DNA of 64,000 nucleotides from Cytidiella melzeri (taxonomy: Eukaryota > Basidiomycota > Agaricomycetes > Polyporales > Irpicaceae). The stretch is taken from the NCBI GenBank assembly GCA_022592445.1, contig JABYQR010000178.1, positions 1-64,000 on the forward strand. The letters are read 5' to 3'. This document shows, piece by piece, positions 44,845 to 56,050 of the stretch. The notes below the pieces were generated by a model. It ran no database searches and had not been told where the DNA came from. It saw only the letters and a list, made by a program, of their open reading frames with translations. Every line of letters begins with the position of its first letter. Position 1 is the first letter of the stretch. Both the position numbers and the translations under genes were made by a program.

Positions 44845-47107
44845 TCAATGAGCGAACCTAAAGTCAAGTCTCCGGTTTCCAACATCCTTCGTCGTCTCCA
44901 AATAATGCGCCTGCTCATCCGGCGTCATTGCGTTCCAAATCTTGTCGCGCTGTTTATTTCTCCAGACATAATACAACTTCGTCCCGGGATACAGCACCAA
45001 CAAATTGACACACGCGATCCCGATCAGTACGCCGTTTCCGCGACGATACCGAGGGGCGTCATCGGCGCGGTAGACGTTCGCGGCAACAACTGAGCTAAGT
45101 TGCACGAACATGTTGTATAAGGAGGCGTTGACTGTCCGGCTGGCGACTGCGCCAGAGTTGCGAGAACACCATCCGACTTGGATGGGATGAGTGTATGGAT
45201 ACGAGAGTAGCGCCGTTGCAAGACCCTGCGAGTAGAGAGAAATGTGTCAAAGTGGGTACATCCAGGCAGGGAAGGGATTCATCTTACGTAGTAAACCCAA
45301 GGATTAGGATTAGCGGGTAGACAGTAAAGCGCTACGAGGAAAGGAAGAGACCATAGATCTTCTAACATGGACACAATTGCCCTGTCGTTGACGACCTCTG
45401 ATAGGAGCGTGACGAGGAACATCGAGATGAAGCCGAGGACGGTGGAGGGAATGGTCAACAGGTTCGTCTGGAACGTGCCAAATCTGGATAATCGTCACAA
45501 GTGTCAGTCCTCCAAGCTCCAGAGGAGAATATGGGAGGATACGTACCCGAGGTGCCGCAGTGAAAGCGTTAAGTACGATCCAGGAGGGGAAATCGGTATG
45601 CCAAACATAAGACCCCTGAAGATTGCAACAAGTGAGCTGGCTATTCCATATCTCCCTACAGAACGATAACTTACAGGATGTATAGCGGCCAAAGATCGTA
45701 GTCCATGATGGCCGTCCAGATGCGTTTGAGGGTAAGTCCCTGCCGGTTATGCATGTCACCCTTCGTAGGATCGTCCCGGAGTACGCGAGAGACAATGATA
45801 GTCTCTTCCCGTTCGTTGAACCATCCGTTTGGCCTAAACCACTTCTTGGTTTGCGTGGGGGAGGGCGGCATCATGAAGAAAGTGGCCAGGCCAATGACAA
45901 GCGTCAGGAGACCTCTAGTAACATGAATTCCGTTAGCGGTGCGAAAAGGGTCAAGTGGATCGGGGAAACGTACTCTATCAGGAAGAGCCATCTCCATCCT
46001 GCCCGCCCTAATACTCCACGCATGTGCAAGACACCGTAAGCTATAAAACTGGCAATAATGCTGCATACGTTTGACGACATCCAGAAGAACGCCAGCCTGA
46101 TAGGAAGCTCGGTCTTTGTGTAGTAATCTGTGTTGACGCAAGTCATTAAATATGTGACGGTCGCCTGAAAGGGACGGAACATACACGAGAGGTAGAGAAT
46201 AAGGTCAGGAATGAAGCCGCCTTGAATAAATCCAAGTAGTGCGCGACAAATAAGGAAGCTTGACTTTCCAGACAGCCAGAATTGACCGAGGGTAACGATA
46301 GCTGTGAAGACAGCCCATCAGTCTTTGGACGAGAAATGACAGCTCGGTAACCACTCACACCACAAACACATCTGAGTAGGGATCCAGCGATCTGGTCCAA
46401 GCTGAAGATACTGTGAGTACAGATTCAGGTATCACCATGTCTGCTAAGCATACCTTCTTGCTGACCAGTTGACTCGGCAACTCGGCGGCCAAAAACGCTA
46501 CGCGGAAGACGGTATTGCCAAGGTTGTAGTCATTGGTGGACAAGCCCAAATCCGGGAGAAAGTTGTCGGTGTTGGCTTGAGATAGGTTGCCACGATCGAT
46601 GTTGAGCTACACAGAATTAGAAACTGAATTTGCAATTTGCAACTTGAAAGACATTGCCACGTACCGCAGAGAAACTTATTGCCGCCCACAGCATTACCCT
46701 CCAGTCGATCTTGCGGACGATAGCCTACAGATAAAAGTCAGCGCACGATTTCAGAAATCCAGGTAATCTAGGTGCACCTTTTCTTCTGCAAACGTCCAAC
46801 GAGCAGTAGGATCGAATCTGTGCAGATTTTCGTACTTTTCGGACGGCCAGTAATGCCTGGCCAAGTGAGGCTCGTCGTACACACTTCTGCGAGTAGCGAT
46901 AGCATTCGGCTTTATCTTTTGGGCGTTGCGTCGAAACAAGAAATCACTGAAACGAGGCTTCTCGTCGAGCGGTGGGAGGAGGTCGCTTGTCTCTGTAGAC
47001 GAAATGCTCGAGGTGTCCTTCAAGTGTGCTTTGTCGATGGAGGAGGTGTGGGAGAGAGGGACGCCCATTAGAGCCACTGCAGGCTCGGCGAAAGGAACAG
47101 CTTTCAT
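44845..47107 (-). CDS. MFS transporter, allantoate permease (Dal5/Seo1/Tna1-like) family
   Basis: A plasma-membrane anion:cation symporter for small organic acids or vitamins. From the start at 47,107 ([15 protein letters not shown]) there is a long cytoplasmic N-terminus with Ser/Thr-rich stretch and [15 protein letters not shown]. The transmembrane part begins with [32 protein letters not shown] (TM1 and loop), [34 protein letters not shown], then [51 protein letters not shown], and [23 protein letters not shown], all hallmarks of this family. The product ends in [22 protein letters not shown], also typical. About nine short introns. A decayed piece of its 5' end appears at about 53,928-53,985. 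Confidence 0.92.
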
Positions 47108-48148
47108 GGTGCAGAATGCGACAAGGATGAGCTGCGAGGCATGGACAGGTTGCCAATCTCTCGCTTATATGCTACAGGTCACATTGCAGCGAGCATCGGC
47201 GTACCTGGTTCTCCACGGCTATCCACCACGAGCCACCGCGAGATAGTGCAGAAAGCGTTCAGATAAACCGGTATTGCACCATACAGCCTGTACGGCAGTA
47301 TTCCGTGCCATATGGTACCTGCAGGAAAGGCGTGAGCACGAACGGCAAAGGGGGGATGGCGACACTCACCAAAGAGGGCAGGTGTGGCTCACGCTTGCGC
47401 TGAGGCATCACTGAGTAATCCTGGACTTGCGCAAACATCCAACTCGACCTCGTCGACGTCAGTGACTGCTGCCGACTCGAGGTTGACAGATCTGTGTAGT
47501 ACTGAAGACGCGATGAGCTCTTCATAGCATGGAAACACACCGCCATTTGCATCGAAATTGCAACAGCAGCTAACTGTCGCACGAGGCTGCTTATCGTTGC
47601 ACATTCGAGCGTGAGAGCTCCAATAACCAAGACCGAATGCGAGAAGATGAGAATTTCCCTGCGTGTCGCGTCATGTTGCGCAAGTTTGTAAGCGCGCTAG
47701 TTTACTGCAAAACCAACATGTGGCTTTCGCGCGGATAATGTGTATTGCACGAACGATAGGGGGGCTAGTTTTCATGTGTCTGAGCGATACACCAGGGCAG
47801 GATGGTCTTTCCAGCGCGCTGTACAAAAGGGGAGGGGGGGGGTTAGTCAGACAGATAATAAGCACACACAAGCCGTAATTGTTCCGTACCGCCCTACCAG
47901 TAACAGTGAACAAGAGGGCTCACCGTGGCCATGTTGAACTACAGCTAGCTCAGAGCGGTAAGTTTGAAGGAGTCAGCTCCACTCTCCAAAAGGCAATCCC
48001 AGCCGCCGGCACAGCGCCGACTGCTTCATACATAATGCATGCGCACGCACGCACTAGCAAGATCACGAGCTCGTACAACAAGATTCGCAATAACGAATAT
48101 CACAAGTTCATATGATTAAATCTATCCAATGCAAGATTTCATAGCCAA
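47108..48148. other. Intergenic, transporter promoter region
   Basis: No gene was recognised. The stretch lies between the start of the transporter and the stop of the aspartic protease, both on the minus strand. A G run lies at 47,834-47,842. Confidence 0.45.
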
Positions 48149-50207
48149 TCAATGAGAGAGCAACGATAGCAATGGCATCACAGCGAAAAGGATCGTGAGA
48201 CACGACGAAGGCAGCGGCAGAGCAAAGGCACCGCTGTTCTTCTTGTCAGTGGTGCTTGAGGAAGGAGCAGCAGACGCCGCACTCGGCCACCCGCTGGCAC
48301 CAGCTTGAGCGTTGACAGCAAAGGGCGCTGGCAGTGCGGAAGAACTAGCGGTGGTGGAGGTGGGAGTGCTGGTGGCTGAGAGTGTGACGAGCGTCGACCC
48401 GGTTGGGGCTACATCTACAGTACTCTCGAAAACGCCGCCACTAGACTGTGCTTCTTGGACGGCCTGCTGCAATAATGCACCCGCGTTCGATGGAACCTGC
48501 GATACGAACCCTATGCGGGGAGGGTCAACGGATGGGTGGGTGAGATTGCCGTAGTAGAAGACAACGAGGTTCGACTTGATGAACACGTCACCGAGACTCC
48601 AAGAAAAGAGTGAGCCTGATGACGGTGGGTCAGTGGCGACGATGTTACTTGCTGTGCACGTCTTGGCGTTTTTTGCCGACGTTGAAGAGACAAAGTCACG
48701 AGGATCGACTGGGAACATCTTGCCTCCGATCATGAACGACAAGGTGTGTGGAGTTCCGCAGGGGAACGTTGCAGCTGACGCAGAATCTGCAGCAAAAGCG
48801 GGGGAGACGGTCGAGAGGATGTTATTGACAACGTCTTGAGGTCCACGGAGGATAGAGTTACCCTGCGTGGAATCATAACGTCAGGCCGTTATATGCGAAC
48901 ATCGACGGCGGAAAGACACTCACGGTATCAATTAGAGCAGAAAGCTCAGGCGAGGTGCCCTGAAGCTTTGTATTCGGAAGCTGCTTACCGTCTAGGTAAA
49001 CACCATCAAGAGGTACCTCCCAGCGGCTGTATGAAGAGTTCAATTCGATAAATATATATCAAGGTGCGATATGCCTACAGTGGGTATACTTCGTCTTGTG
49101 CGAATGAAGGCGGGTTTAGACCACCGTCTGCTGGCTTGTATAGCCTCACAGGCACCCATGTGACTGATGAGTTATCGATGCCTGAAGGGAGCTCACCAAT
49201 GGTGACTGAGCCTTTGCCACCCACGTCGATTGTGTCGCGTTGCAAGGTAATCTGTTCAGAAACCGCTAAGTATATTCATGCGACCTCTCGGTGATGTCAC
49301 CTACAGCGACCAATGGCTGTTCCACGTGCCCAGCTTCCACCAGACGAGAGATGAAAGGGCCGAAGGTAGAAATGTTCTGGATGAACGCATCTGTCGTTGC
49401 AGGAGTGTTGAACTATAAGAACCACATATGAGTCATAACACGAGCAAAGACTGACACAGAACCTGCCTCTTGGTTCACGACAGCTGCTTGCACAAAGCTG
49501 TATTTGGTTAATACACACATCACGCAAACCTAAGTGTTGGACGTACCTTTGACTAGGGAAGCCTAGCCCAAAGATACCCGCACCACCATTCTGAACGGCG
49601 GAATTGTCGGTATCATTCACGGCGGCAAACGGTTGTCCAGGCAAAGAAAGTCCTGCCACGGTGACACTGTCCAGCACCACAGGTCCTGTGGCATGTGTCC
49701 CGGTGGTCGAATCGCCATACTTGAGGTTGACGTTGGCGCCAGTTGGTGACCCTGAAGCTGCTTTGTACGGCTTTGAAGTCGATGACAAGCAAGCTTGAGT
49801 CTTGCATGCGTCAGACATGACCCAAAGGTCACTCGAGCCGGTGTCTTCGGAGCAGAAACTCATCAGTAAACGTTGCACTATATCATGACGGCCACGTACC
49901 GAGATTTACAGCGGTTTGCACAGAGCCCGCTTGTATGGCAACAGTGTAAAAGCTAGGAGTTCCGCGTTCAAGCATGCATCGCCACGGGGTTGCTGTACAC
50001 TCACAGATCAGCTAAATCCCCTACGCCTACCGTGCCCGCTAGTCCATCATCTCTCGTCTGCGGCTCGCTCCGCACTATTCTTCTGCGTTCTAAAGGGATT
50101 GTAAAGCCTCTTGATCGCTGCACTGACTCCACTGGTATCCGGAATGGGAGAGCAGCCGTAAAAGAAGGTATGAGGGTAAGGAGAGTGAACCAGCTCGATG
50201 AAACCAT
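48149..50207 (-). CDS. Aspartic protease (A1, pepsin-like), GPI-type tail
   Basis: A secreted or wall-bound endopeptidase. The start at 50,207 gives a signal peptide (MVSSSWFTLLTLIPSFTAALPF), chosen over a longer upstream frame because of the clean signal. A short propeptide follows. After an intron FYTVAIQAGSVQTAVNL joins the first active site DTGSSDLWV near 49,835, the Asp codon being rebuilt across an intron. Then come GIFGLGFPSQR and the second active site ALIDTGNSILRGPQDVV near 48,850-48,920, also split by an intron. The C-terminus has a Ser/Thr/Pro-rich linker from about 48,420 and a hydrophobic tail (LTILFAVMPLLSLLSH), as in GPI-anchored yapsin-like proteases. A decayed partial copy lies at 53,975-56,050. 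Confidence 0.9.
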
Positions 50208-50579
50208 CTCAAATGGAATGACTGGCGACCTGCGCAAAGACGCGAAAAGGAGGAAAATGAGTGAAATTGAGAGGAAACACAAGAAGAATCCAACCAGCCC
50301 AGCGGAAAGAAAGAGGTGGGACAAGGAGGGACCCAGTCTTAGTCCTTTACCAGTGTTTTTAGATCACCGCCCGCCGCTTGCGTTCGGTGACAACCAGACA
50401 ATTGTGAAGGCGTGCAAACAATTTTGTGCGTCGCAACGGCATCACCGAGAGCCAATTTGCTGCGCTGTCGACGAGTTATTATTGGAGTGCATATGGGAGC
50501 CTGTTGCGAAGAGCAAAAGAGCATCATCCGCCCATACAGTAGCGGCAAAGAGTGTTGCGACCCTACGAGCGCGCAACTA
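50208..50579. other. Aspartic protease promoter region
   Basis: This is the upstream region of the minus-strand protease gene. An open frame crosses the region on the plus strand without any motif. The MITE that follows lies about 370 bases from the start codon. Confidence 0.45.
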
Positions 50580-50848
50580 CAGTGATTTGCATATTGGTTT
50601 GACGGTCGCTTCAAAAAATCTTTTGTTTGTGTTAGCCAAACACTTCCATACCGGTAATGCAGACCCTCGCGATTGACTATGGCGTGACAGCATTTGTCAG
50701 CACACCGTGCTTCCTCACGCAGTGAGTCACATGTTGTCACAATTAATCACAGTGTTACGCATTACGCGGTTTCCTTTTCAAGTAGTATTTGGCTCTCACA
50801 AACAAAATAATTTTTGAGACGACCGTCAAACCAATATGCAAATCACTG
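50580..50848. mobile_element. Tc1/mariner-type MITE, 269 bp, TA target duplication
   Basis: The ends read CAGTGATTTGCATATTGG and its exact reverse complement, continuing as imperfect inverted arms of about 85 bases (shared 'tttgacggtcg', 'tttgtttgtg.gagccaa'). The element is flanked by TA at 50,578-50,579 and 50,849-50,850. CAGT ends with TA duplications are typical of Tc1/mariner and pogo elements. It is too short for a transposase. Confidence 0.88.
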
Positions 50849-51906
50849 TATGAAGGTGGGTGATGGACAAAAAAAAAGAGCATGACGTTATTTATGGGTA
50901 TTTATTCGAAGTCGCATCCTCAAACATTTCGGCATAATTTATCCTGAGACTCACACTACAGTTCCAAGGACTGGTTAATTGCCGAGGATTGCGTGGTTTC
51001 TGGTCGATTGTGGTAGACCATGGCTGCTCGCTACCTGTCTGCTGCGACGTCGGCATGTAGTGGCCCGTTTGACTGATATACCTAGGTACTCATCGCTCAT
51101 CACCAGTTTCCACCTCTCACATCCAATGTCTCACCTACATTCTGCTTGTTTGCTCACCCCTGTCACTTGTTCAACTCTGGGTCTTTGGCCTTTCCCTTGT
51201 CACTCGTTCAACTCTTTGCCCTCACCCTTGTCCCTCATTCACCACTTTGCTCTCATTGCTTCTGTGTCACAAACATGTGCACTTATCTTTCCTTTTCCTT
51301 TTCCTTTTATTTTCCTTATCTCATCTTATTGATGGCACATGGCTCCTGCATGTGATCAAGTACATGTGACAGACTGGTCACGTGATCATGGAAGGTGCTG
51401 GAACATTGTAGAACATCACACCATAGCACACCATACCTTTCCACGGCAGTGTTAGGAGTACAGACCTGGTACCAGGGGTCCTTGTCTGAGATGTATATAA
51501 ACCCACCCTGTAGCTCCCTAAAGACCTCAGATTCTACCTCCTGGTCTTTAGGTGACATACACCTTGTACTAGGTCCATCACTGTACTAATCTAACCTGGT
51601 CTTTAGCTCATTGTTAGCTTTTCCCTTGTTGTTGTCTCTCCATCCTTCATCATCAGCATATTCTCTATTATCATTGCCCACCCGAGTTTGCTCATTGTTC
51701 CTCCACCCTCATCATCACTTCCTCACTCTACATAGAGTTTGGTTGTGCTCTTGACATTCCGCCTTTGCCTATCATCTGTCAATCCATCTATCCCGAGTGG
51801 TCTTTCTCTCGCCAACTATTATACTCAGTTCTTCATCTTTGTAGATCTAATGTAAGCTAACTCAACCAACATCTACTTGCAATCTAACTGATTCCCTTTA
51901 GACCCC
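50849..51906 (+). other. Upstream region of the 51.9-kb gene
   Basis: No gene was seen. A TATATAAA box lies at about 51,494, roughly 410 bases before the downstream ATG, and the stretch is rich in pyrimidine-heavy 'ctcattcaac' sequence. Its texture resembles the TE-derived promoters elsewhere in the window, but no LTR borders were found. Confidence 0.4.
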
Positions 51907-53327
51907 ATGGCTGATAATACATCTCAGGACCTCTTCGCCAGATTCTGGGAATTCATGGCTTTGCAGACCAATCTTCTGGGGCCTCCAGTTGCTCCTCCAG
52001 TACCTTTGCTTCCCTCACCCTCACCTTCAAACATGTACAGTTCTCATTTGTCTCAGCCTGAAGCCACATCTACTCCTGCAGGTACTTCTGCAGCCGGGAT
52101 TGGAATTTATTCAAGCCTACAATACCCCCAGGCCCAAATCCCTCGTCTTCCTCTCGTGTCTCTCCTTGACTGTCCGCCTACAGCCTCTTTATTGTCCACT
52201 CCTCCTCAGCCAGCAGCACCTGCTGACTTCCCCAGTACCTCCTCCTTGCAGCCTCGAGCTTCTTCTTGTGTTACCCACCAGCCTTTTTTGGGACATAATG
52301 CACTTGCACTTTTGCTTGGCACCCACCATGTTAATCAACAAAGGCTTGCTTCTGCCTCCCATACCATCCCTCATGTGCTAGCTCTGCCTAGAAGTTGTTC
52401 CCGAGGACCTGCAGTTTGTGCACCTGTATTCCCTCATAGTCTGGGCCCTTGCTCAAGGCTGAATGCTTTCCGGAACTGTGTTGGGAACAATACTGGGGTC
52501 CTGACTGCTCAGATCACTGTTTGGATTTACCCCCAAAGGTATGTCTTGCTAGCCATACTACTTGGTGTCATAGTATTCTTAAGACTGTCCAGGATGATCC
52601 TTGAGCTCAGCGTACATATGTTCTTTTTCAGCACTTGCATGAGTCATTTGACAAGCAACTCAATCAGCTCCATCTCCTACATTGTCTTGATGTTCCAGTA
52701 TCAGCCACAGTACATGCTTTCATTGCTGATGTTGTGGGACAGCTTCATGACAGTCCCAACCAGTACAGATTTGAAGAATATGGGCTTGAATCTTTTCTAC
52801 CTCAGGAGCTTCTCCCCCTTTCTGTCATGCATATCATGTTGCAAGGCACAGCTCGTATGGATGGTCAGGTTTGCCTGGCTTCTGCTCCCTTACCCCGAAC
52901 ATCAACAATTGAACACCTCCTTGCTGGCAAAGCTTGGTTTGCCCTTCCTGTCTGCATTGAAGGTGATTGTCTAGCAATCTTCTTGGGTATTTTTCTACGT
53001 ACAAATAATCCTTGATAATCAGTGTTGAAGTCTATGTGCAGCTGTCAACAGCTATACTCTTGCTGCCAAGCTTGATGGCCAAGTCCATTGCGGTGTCACT
53101 TCCCGTGTTTTCCATGGCTTTCCCTACAATGGTTACCTGAGGCGCTCTGACCTTGAAGACTACATGCCGTCTGGTGGTGAAACAGACCACAGTGATTTGG
53201 AGGTGGAGAACCAGTCAGTTCTGACTCGTGCTTCCACAGTGAGTCATCATATCTCTGTGACAGCTCACTTGTCTCAACAGCTCTGTACAGCCCACTACCA
53301 CCAAATCTCACTTGCACTTGTCCAGTA
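51907..53327 (+). CDS. Uncharacterised multi-exon protein, repeat-associated
   Basis: The start at 51,907 (MADNTSQDLFARFWEFM) opens a Pro/Ser-rich N-terminus. Coding-like stretches follow: TAQITVWIYPQ to about 52,538, HESFDKQLNQLHLLHCLDVPVSA near 52,640, FALPVCIEGD near 52,950, and after a likely intron AVNSYTLAAKLDGQVHCGV near 53,042 to 53,110, then SRVFHGFPYNGYLRRSDLEDYMPSGGE. The pattern resembles a family often found next to transposons in agaricomycetes, but I cannot name a domain or function. The first exon junction does not join in frame with the obvious GT-AG choice, and a TAG closes the last frame at 53,327, so the gene may be partly decayed. Confidence 0.45.
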
Positions 53328-53974
53328 GAGGATTTTCCTGTGAGTCATCACCATTTCTTCCTGTTAGAGGCTCTGCTGACTTTGTTCTGCAGATTTCCAA
53401 ACAAATGACTTGTACACAGCCTGGACACTCTCTCCAGGTTGGTCTGGTGGTAAAAGGATCTCTGTCACAGTTCCACCCATGCGGCAATGGTTGGTGGATT
53501 AGTATCACACTGACCCTAGGTCCGGCTAGAGCCAGTTACCTGTCTACATGCCTAGGCACTCATGGGCTTCCAGTCTTGTTGTCTAGCTCTTATAATAAGT
53601 GTCCAACACCAGACTCCACTATTACCTGTGGGGAAGCACACTCTCATCATGCTGGCATAATGCAAACCCCAACTCTGATCAGCTCTAGGAGCATTGGGCA
53701 AATGGGTGATGCAAGTGTGTGCATCAAGGCAAAGCCTTGACACAACTACCACTTAGAGCCTATGGCCTGGCTACCTCTATGTCTAGAGGACTTGAAAGGG
53801 GCCCATACACAGGCACAAGACCTAAAAAAGGGGAAGCAAACCTCCAGCACGTCCAGAGACGTGAGTGAGTAGGGGCAGTCTTATCCAAATGTAACAGTAA
53901 GGTTACTACTCACCAGGTAAGTTATCAAGGTGTTCTAGGTGCACATTTTCTTATGCAAACAACTGACAATCAGT
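53328..53974. other. Intergenic; right end holds a transporter-gene fragment
   Basis: No gene was recognised to about 53,920; it may contain further exons of the previous gene. Bases about 53,928-53,974 match the 5' end of the transporter gene (46,757-46,815): 25 of 27 bases agree in 'tctaggtgcac.ttttctt.tgcaaac'. This marks the left end of the duplicated block that follows. Confidence 0.5.
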
Positions 53975-54456
53975 ACTAGTGAGCTTGAACAACAAGGTTT
54001 GCAATAACAAATATTTTAGTTTATATGATTAAATCTATCCAATGCAAGATCATATAATCAGCCAATTAATGCGTGAGCAACAGTGGCAATGGTATCACAA
54101 CTAAAAAAATTGTGAGACACAACAAAGGCAGCAGCAAAGCAAATGCACTGCTTTTCTTCTTGTCAGTGGTGCTCAAGGAAGGAACAGCAGACACCACACT
54201 TGGCTGCATGCTGGTACTAGTTTGAGTGTTGACAGCAGAGGGCTCTGGCAGGGTGAAAAAACTTGTGGGGGTGACGGTGGGAGTGCTGGTGACTGAGACT
54301 GTGACAAGAGTTGACCCGGTTGGGGCTACATCTGCAGTACTCTCAAAAACGCCGCCATTAGACTGTGCTTCTTGGATGGCCTGCTGCAATAATGCACCCA
54401 CGTTTGATGGAACCTGCAATACAAACCCTATGCAGGAAGGGTTAACAGATGGGTGG

Positions 54457-55167
54457 TGTCACAGATTTTCAATGTTTCTACAAGACTTGCCTTACCAGGC
54501 AACGGTATTATTGGGAATATCTAAGCGCTTGTCAAGCGCTTATCTGGCGCTTATCCGGCGTCTATTTAGGCGCTTATCCAGCGCTTATCTGGCGCTTATC
54601 AGGCGCTTATTCCGGCGCTTATTCTCAGTGCCTATCAATTGATGCGCTGATGCGCCTCCTGTCTCTGATGCGCTGATTATCTGTGTATCACATAATGGAA
54701 CTCTCTGGAACCTTGTGGCACATGCTGGAACTATGATGTCATAGTATAGAACATTCCATTAGATGATGTCATAGTTCTTAGAACCTTCTGGAGTTCTAGC
54801 CTTGTCTTAGAACAAGCTAGAACAAGTCTAGCCTTGGAACTGGGTCATGGGGTCAGGTCATGGGGACAATTGCTATTGGTTGATTATTGAAGTGGCACCA
54901 CTAGGGCATAGGGCATGCTTAGTAAGGTAGATTACTTCGCTTACTCATGTAGGTATTAGGGGTCTTAGGGTAGTACCTGGGGTCCTCCCCTTCATGTATA
55001 TATAGAGGCACTCCTGAGGGCATATCCCCTCAGTCTTATCCACTCTGTTGAACCAGGACTACTCAGTACCCACCAGTACTTCGCTCACCACCACTCTAAC
55101 TCCCTATCTCACACTATCTCCCCAAGTTTATCAACTTATCTGGTGAGTAGTGACCCTTACTGTTACA
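54457..55167 (+). mobile_element. Solo LTR, 711 bp, 5-bp target duplication
   Basis: The element begins TGTCACAG and ends CTGTTACA, with TG...CA ends. The 5 bases GGTGG occur on both sides (54,452-54,456 and 55,168-55,172), and the intact protease gene at about 48,534 shows the empty site 'gatgggtgggtgag' with one copy. It contains short tandem repeats, a TATATATA box at about 54,997 and pyrimidine-rich sequence after it, as expected of an LTR read on the plus strand. No internal retroelement genes are present, so it is a solo LTR left by recombination. Confidence 0.93.
54528..54632 (+). repeat. Short tandem repeats of 'gcgcttatc' type inside the solo LTR
   Basis: About eight copies of a 12 to 16-base unit built on GGCGCTTATC follow one another with small changes. 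They lie in the part of the LTR upstream of the TATA box. Confidence 0.8.
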
Positions 55168-56050
55168 GGTGGGTGAGATTGCCGGAGTAGAAGACAACAA
55201 GGTTTGACTTGATGGACACATCACTGAGGCAGGTTGAAAACACCATCTGCTGGCTTGTGGGGCCCACAGGCACCCATGTGACCAATGAATTATTGGTGCC
55301 TGAAGGGAGCTCACCAATGGTGACTGAGCCTTTTCCACCCACGTCGATGGTGTCATGTTGCAAGGTACTCTGCATCAGAAACCACTGAGTATATAGATGT
55401 AATGCCTCAGTTGTTGTCACTTACAGCAAACAATGGCTGTTCCACAGCTTCCACCAGAGCAGAGACTAACGGTCTGAAGGTAGAAATGTGCTGCAAGTAT
55501 GCATCTGCTGTTGTAGGATTGTTGAACTACATGTAACATGTTTAAGTCATAATACAAGCAAATACCAGCACAGAACCTGTCTCATTATTTACAACAGCTG
55601 CTTGCACAAAACTGTATCCTTTCAATACACATGTCATCCAAACCTGAGTATTAGACATACCTTTGAGTAGACATGCCTAGCCCAAAGATACCTGCAGCAC
55701 CATTCTGAATGGCAGTGTTGTTGGTATCATACACAGCGCCAAACAGTTGTCCAGGCAAAGAAAGTTCTGCCACTATGACATTTTCCAGCACCACAGCTTC
55801 TGTGGCATGTGTCCCAGTGGTAGAATCACCAATCTTGAGGTTTACATTGGCCTTGGTTGGTGTCCCTGACGATGCTTTGTATGGGTTTGCAGTCAATGAC
55901 AAGCAAGCTTGAGTCTTGCATGCGTCAGACATGACCCGAAGGTCACTCGAGCCGGTGTCTTCAGAACAGAAACTCATCAGTATCATATATGCACTGCTCA
56001 ATATCACCACAACCATGTACCAAGATTCACAGTAGTTTGCACAGTAGGGT

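Larger units (their letters stand above)
53975..56050 (-). pseudogene. Decayed partial copy of the aspartic protease gene
   Basis: The sequence follows the intact gene at 48,100-49,930 from its 3' flank ('gattaaatctatccaatgca') to just before the first active-site exon. The copy carries the C-terminal Ser/Thr linker and hydrophobic tail, is interrupted by a 711-bp solo LTR, and lacks the part matching about 48,595-49,125, which includes the second catalytic Asp. The first active site reads DTGSSDLRV, with Trp changed to Arg. Many differences are C-to-T or G-to-A at CpG sites (acgaggttcgactt becomes acaaggtttgactt). No functional enzyme is possible. Confidence 0.92.

Noticed and set aside
52189..52381. 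Second plus-strand frame at 51,989-52,381 and minus-strand frame here
   Set aside because: They overlap the first exon of the 51,907 gene in other frames and are Pro/Leu-rich by composition.
54528..54632. Regular short repeats, considered as a CRISPR array
   Set aside because: Units are contiguous without unique spacers, lie inside an LTR and the genome is eukaryotic.
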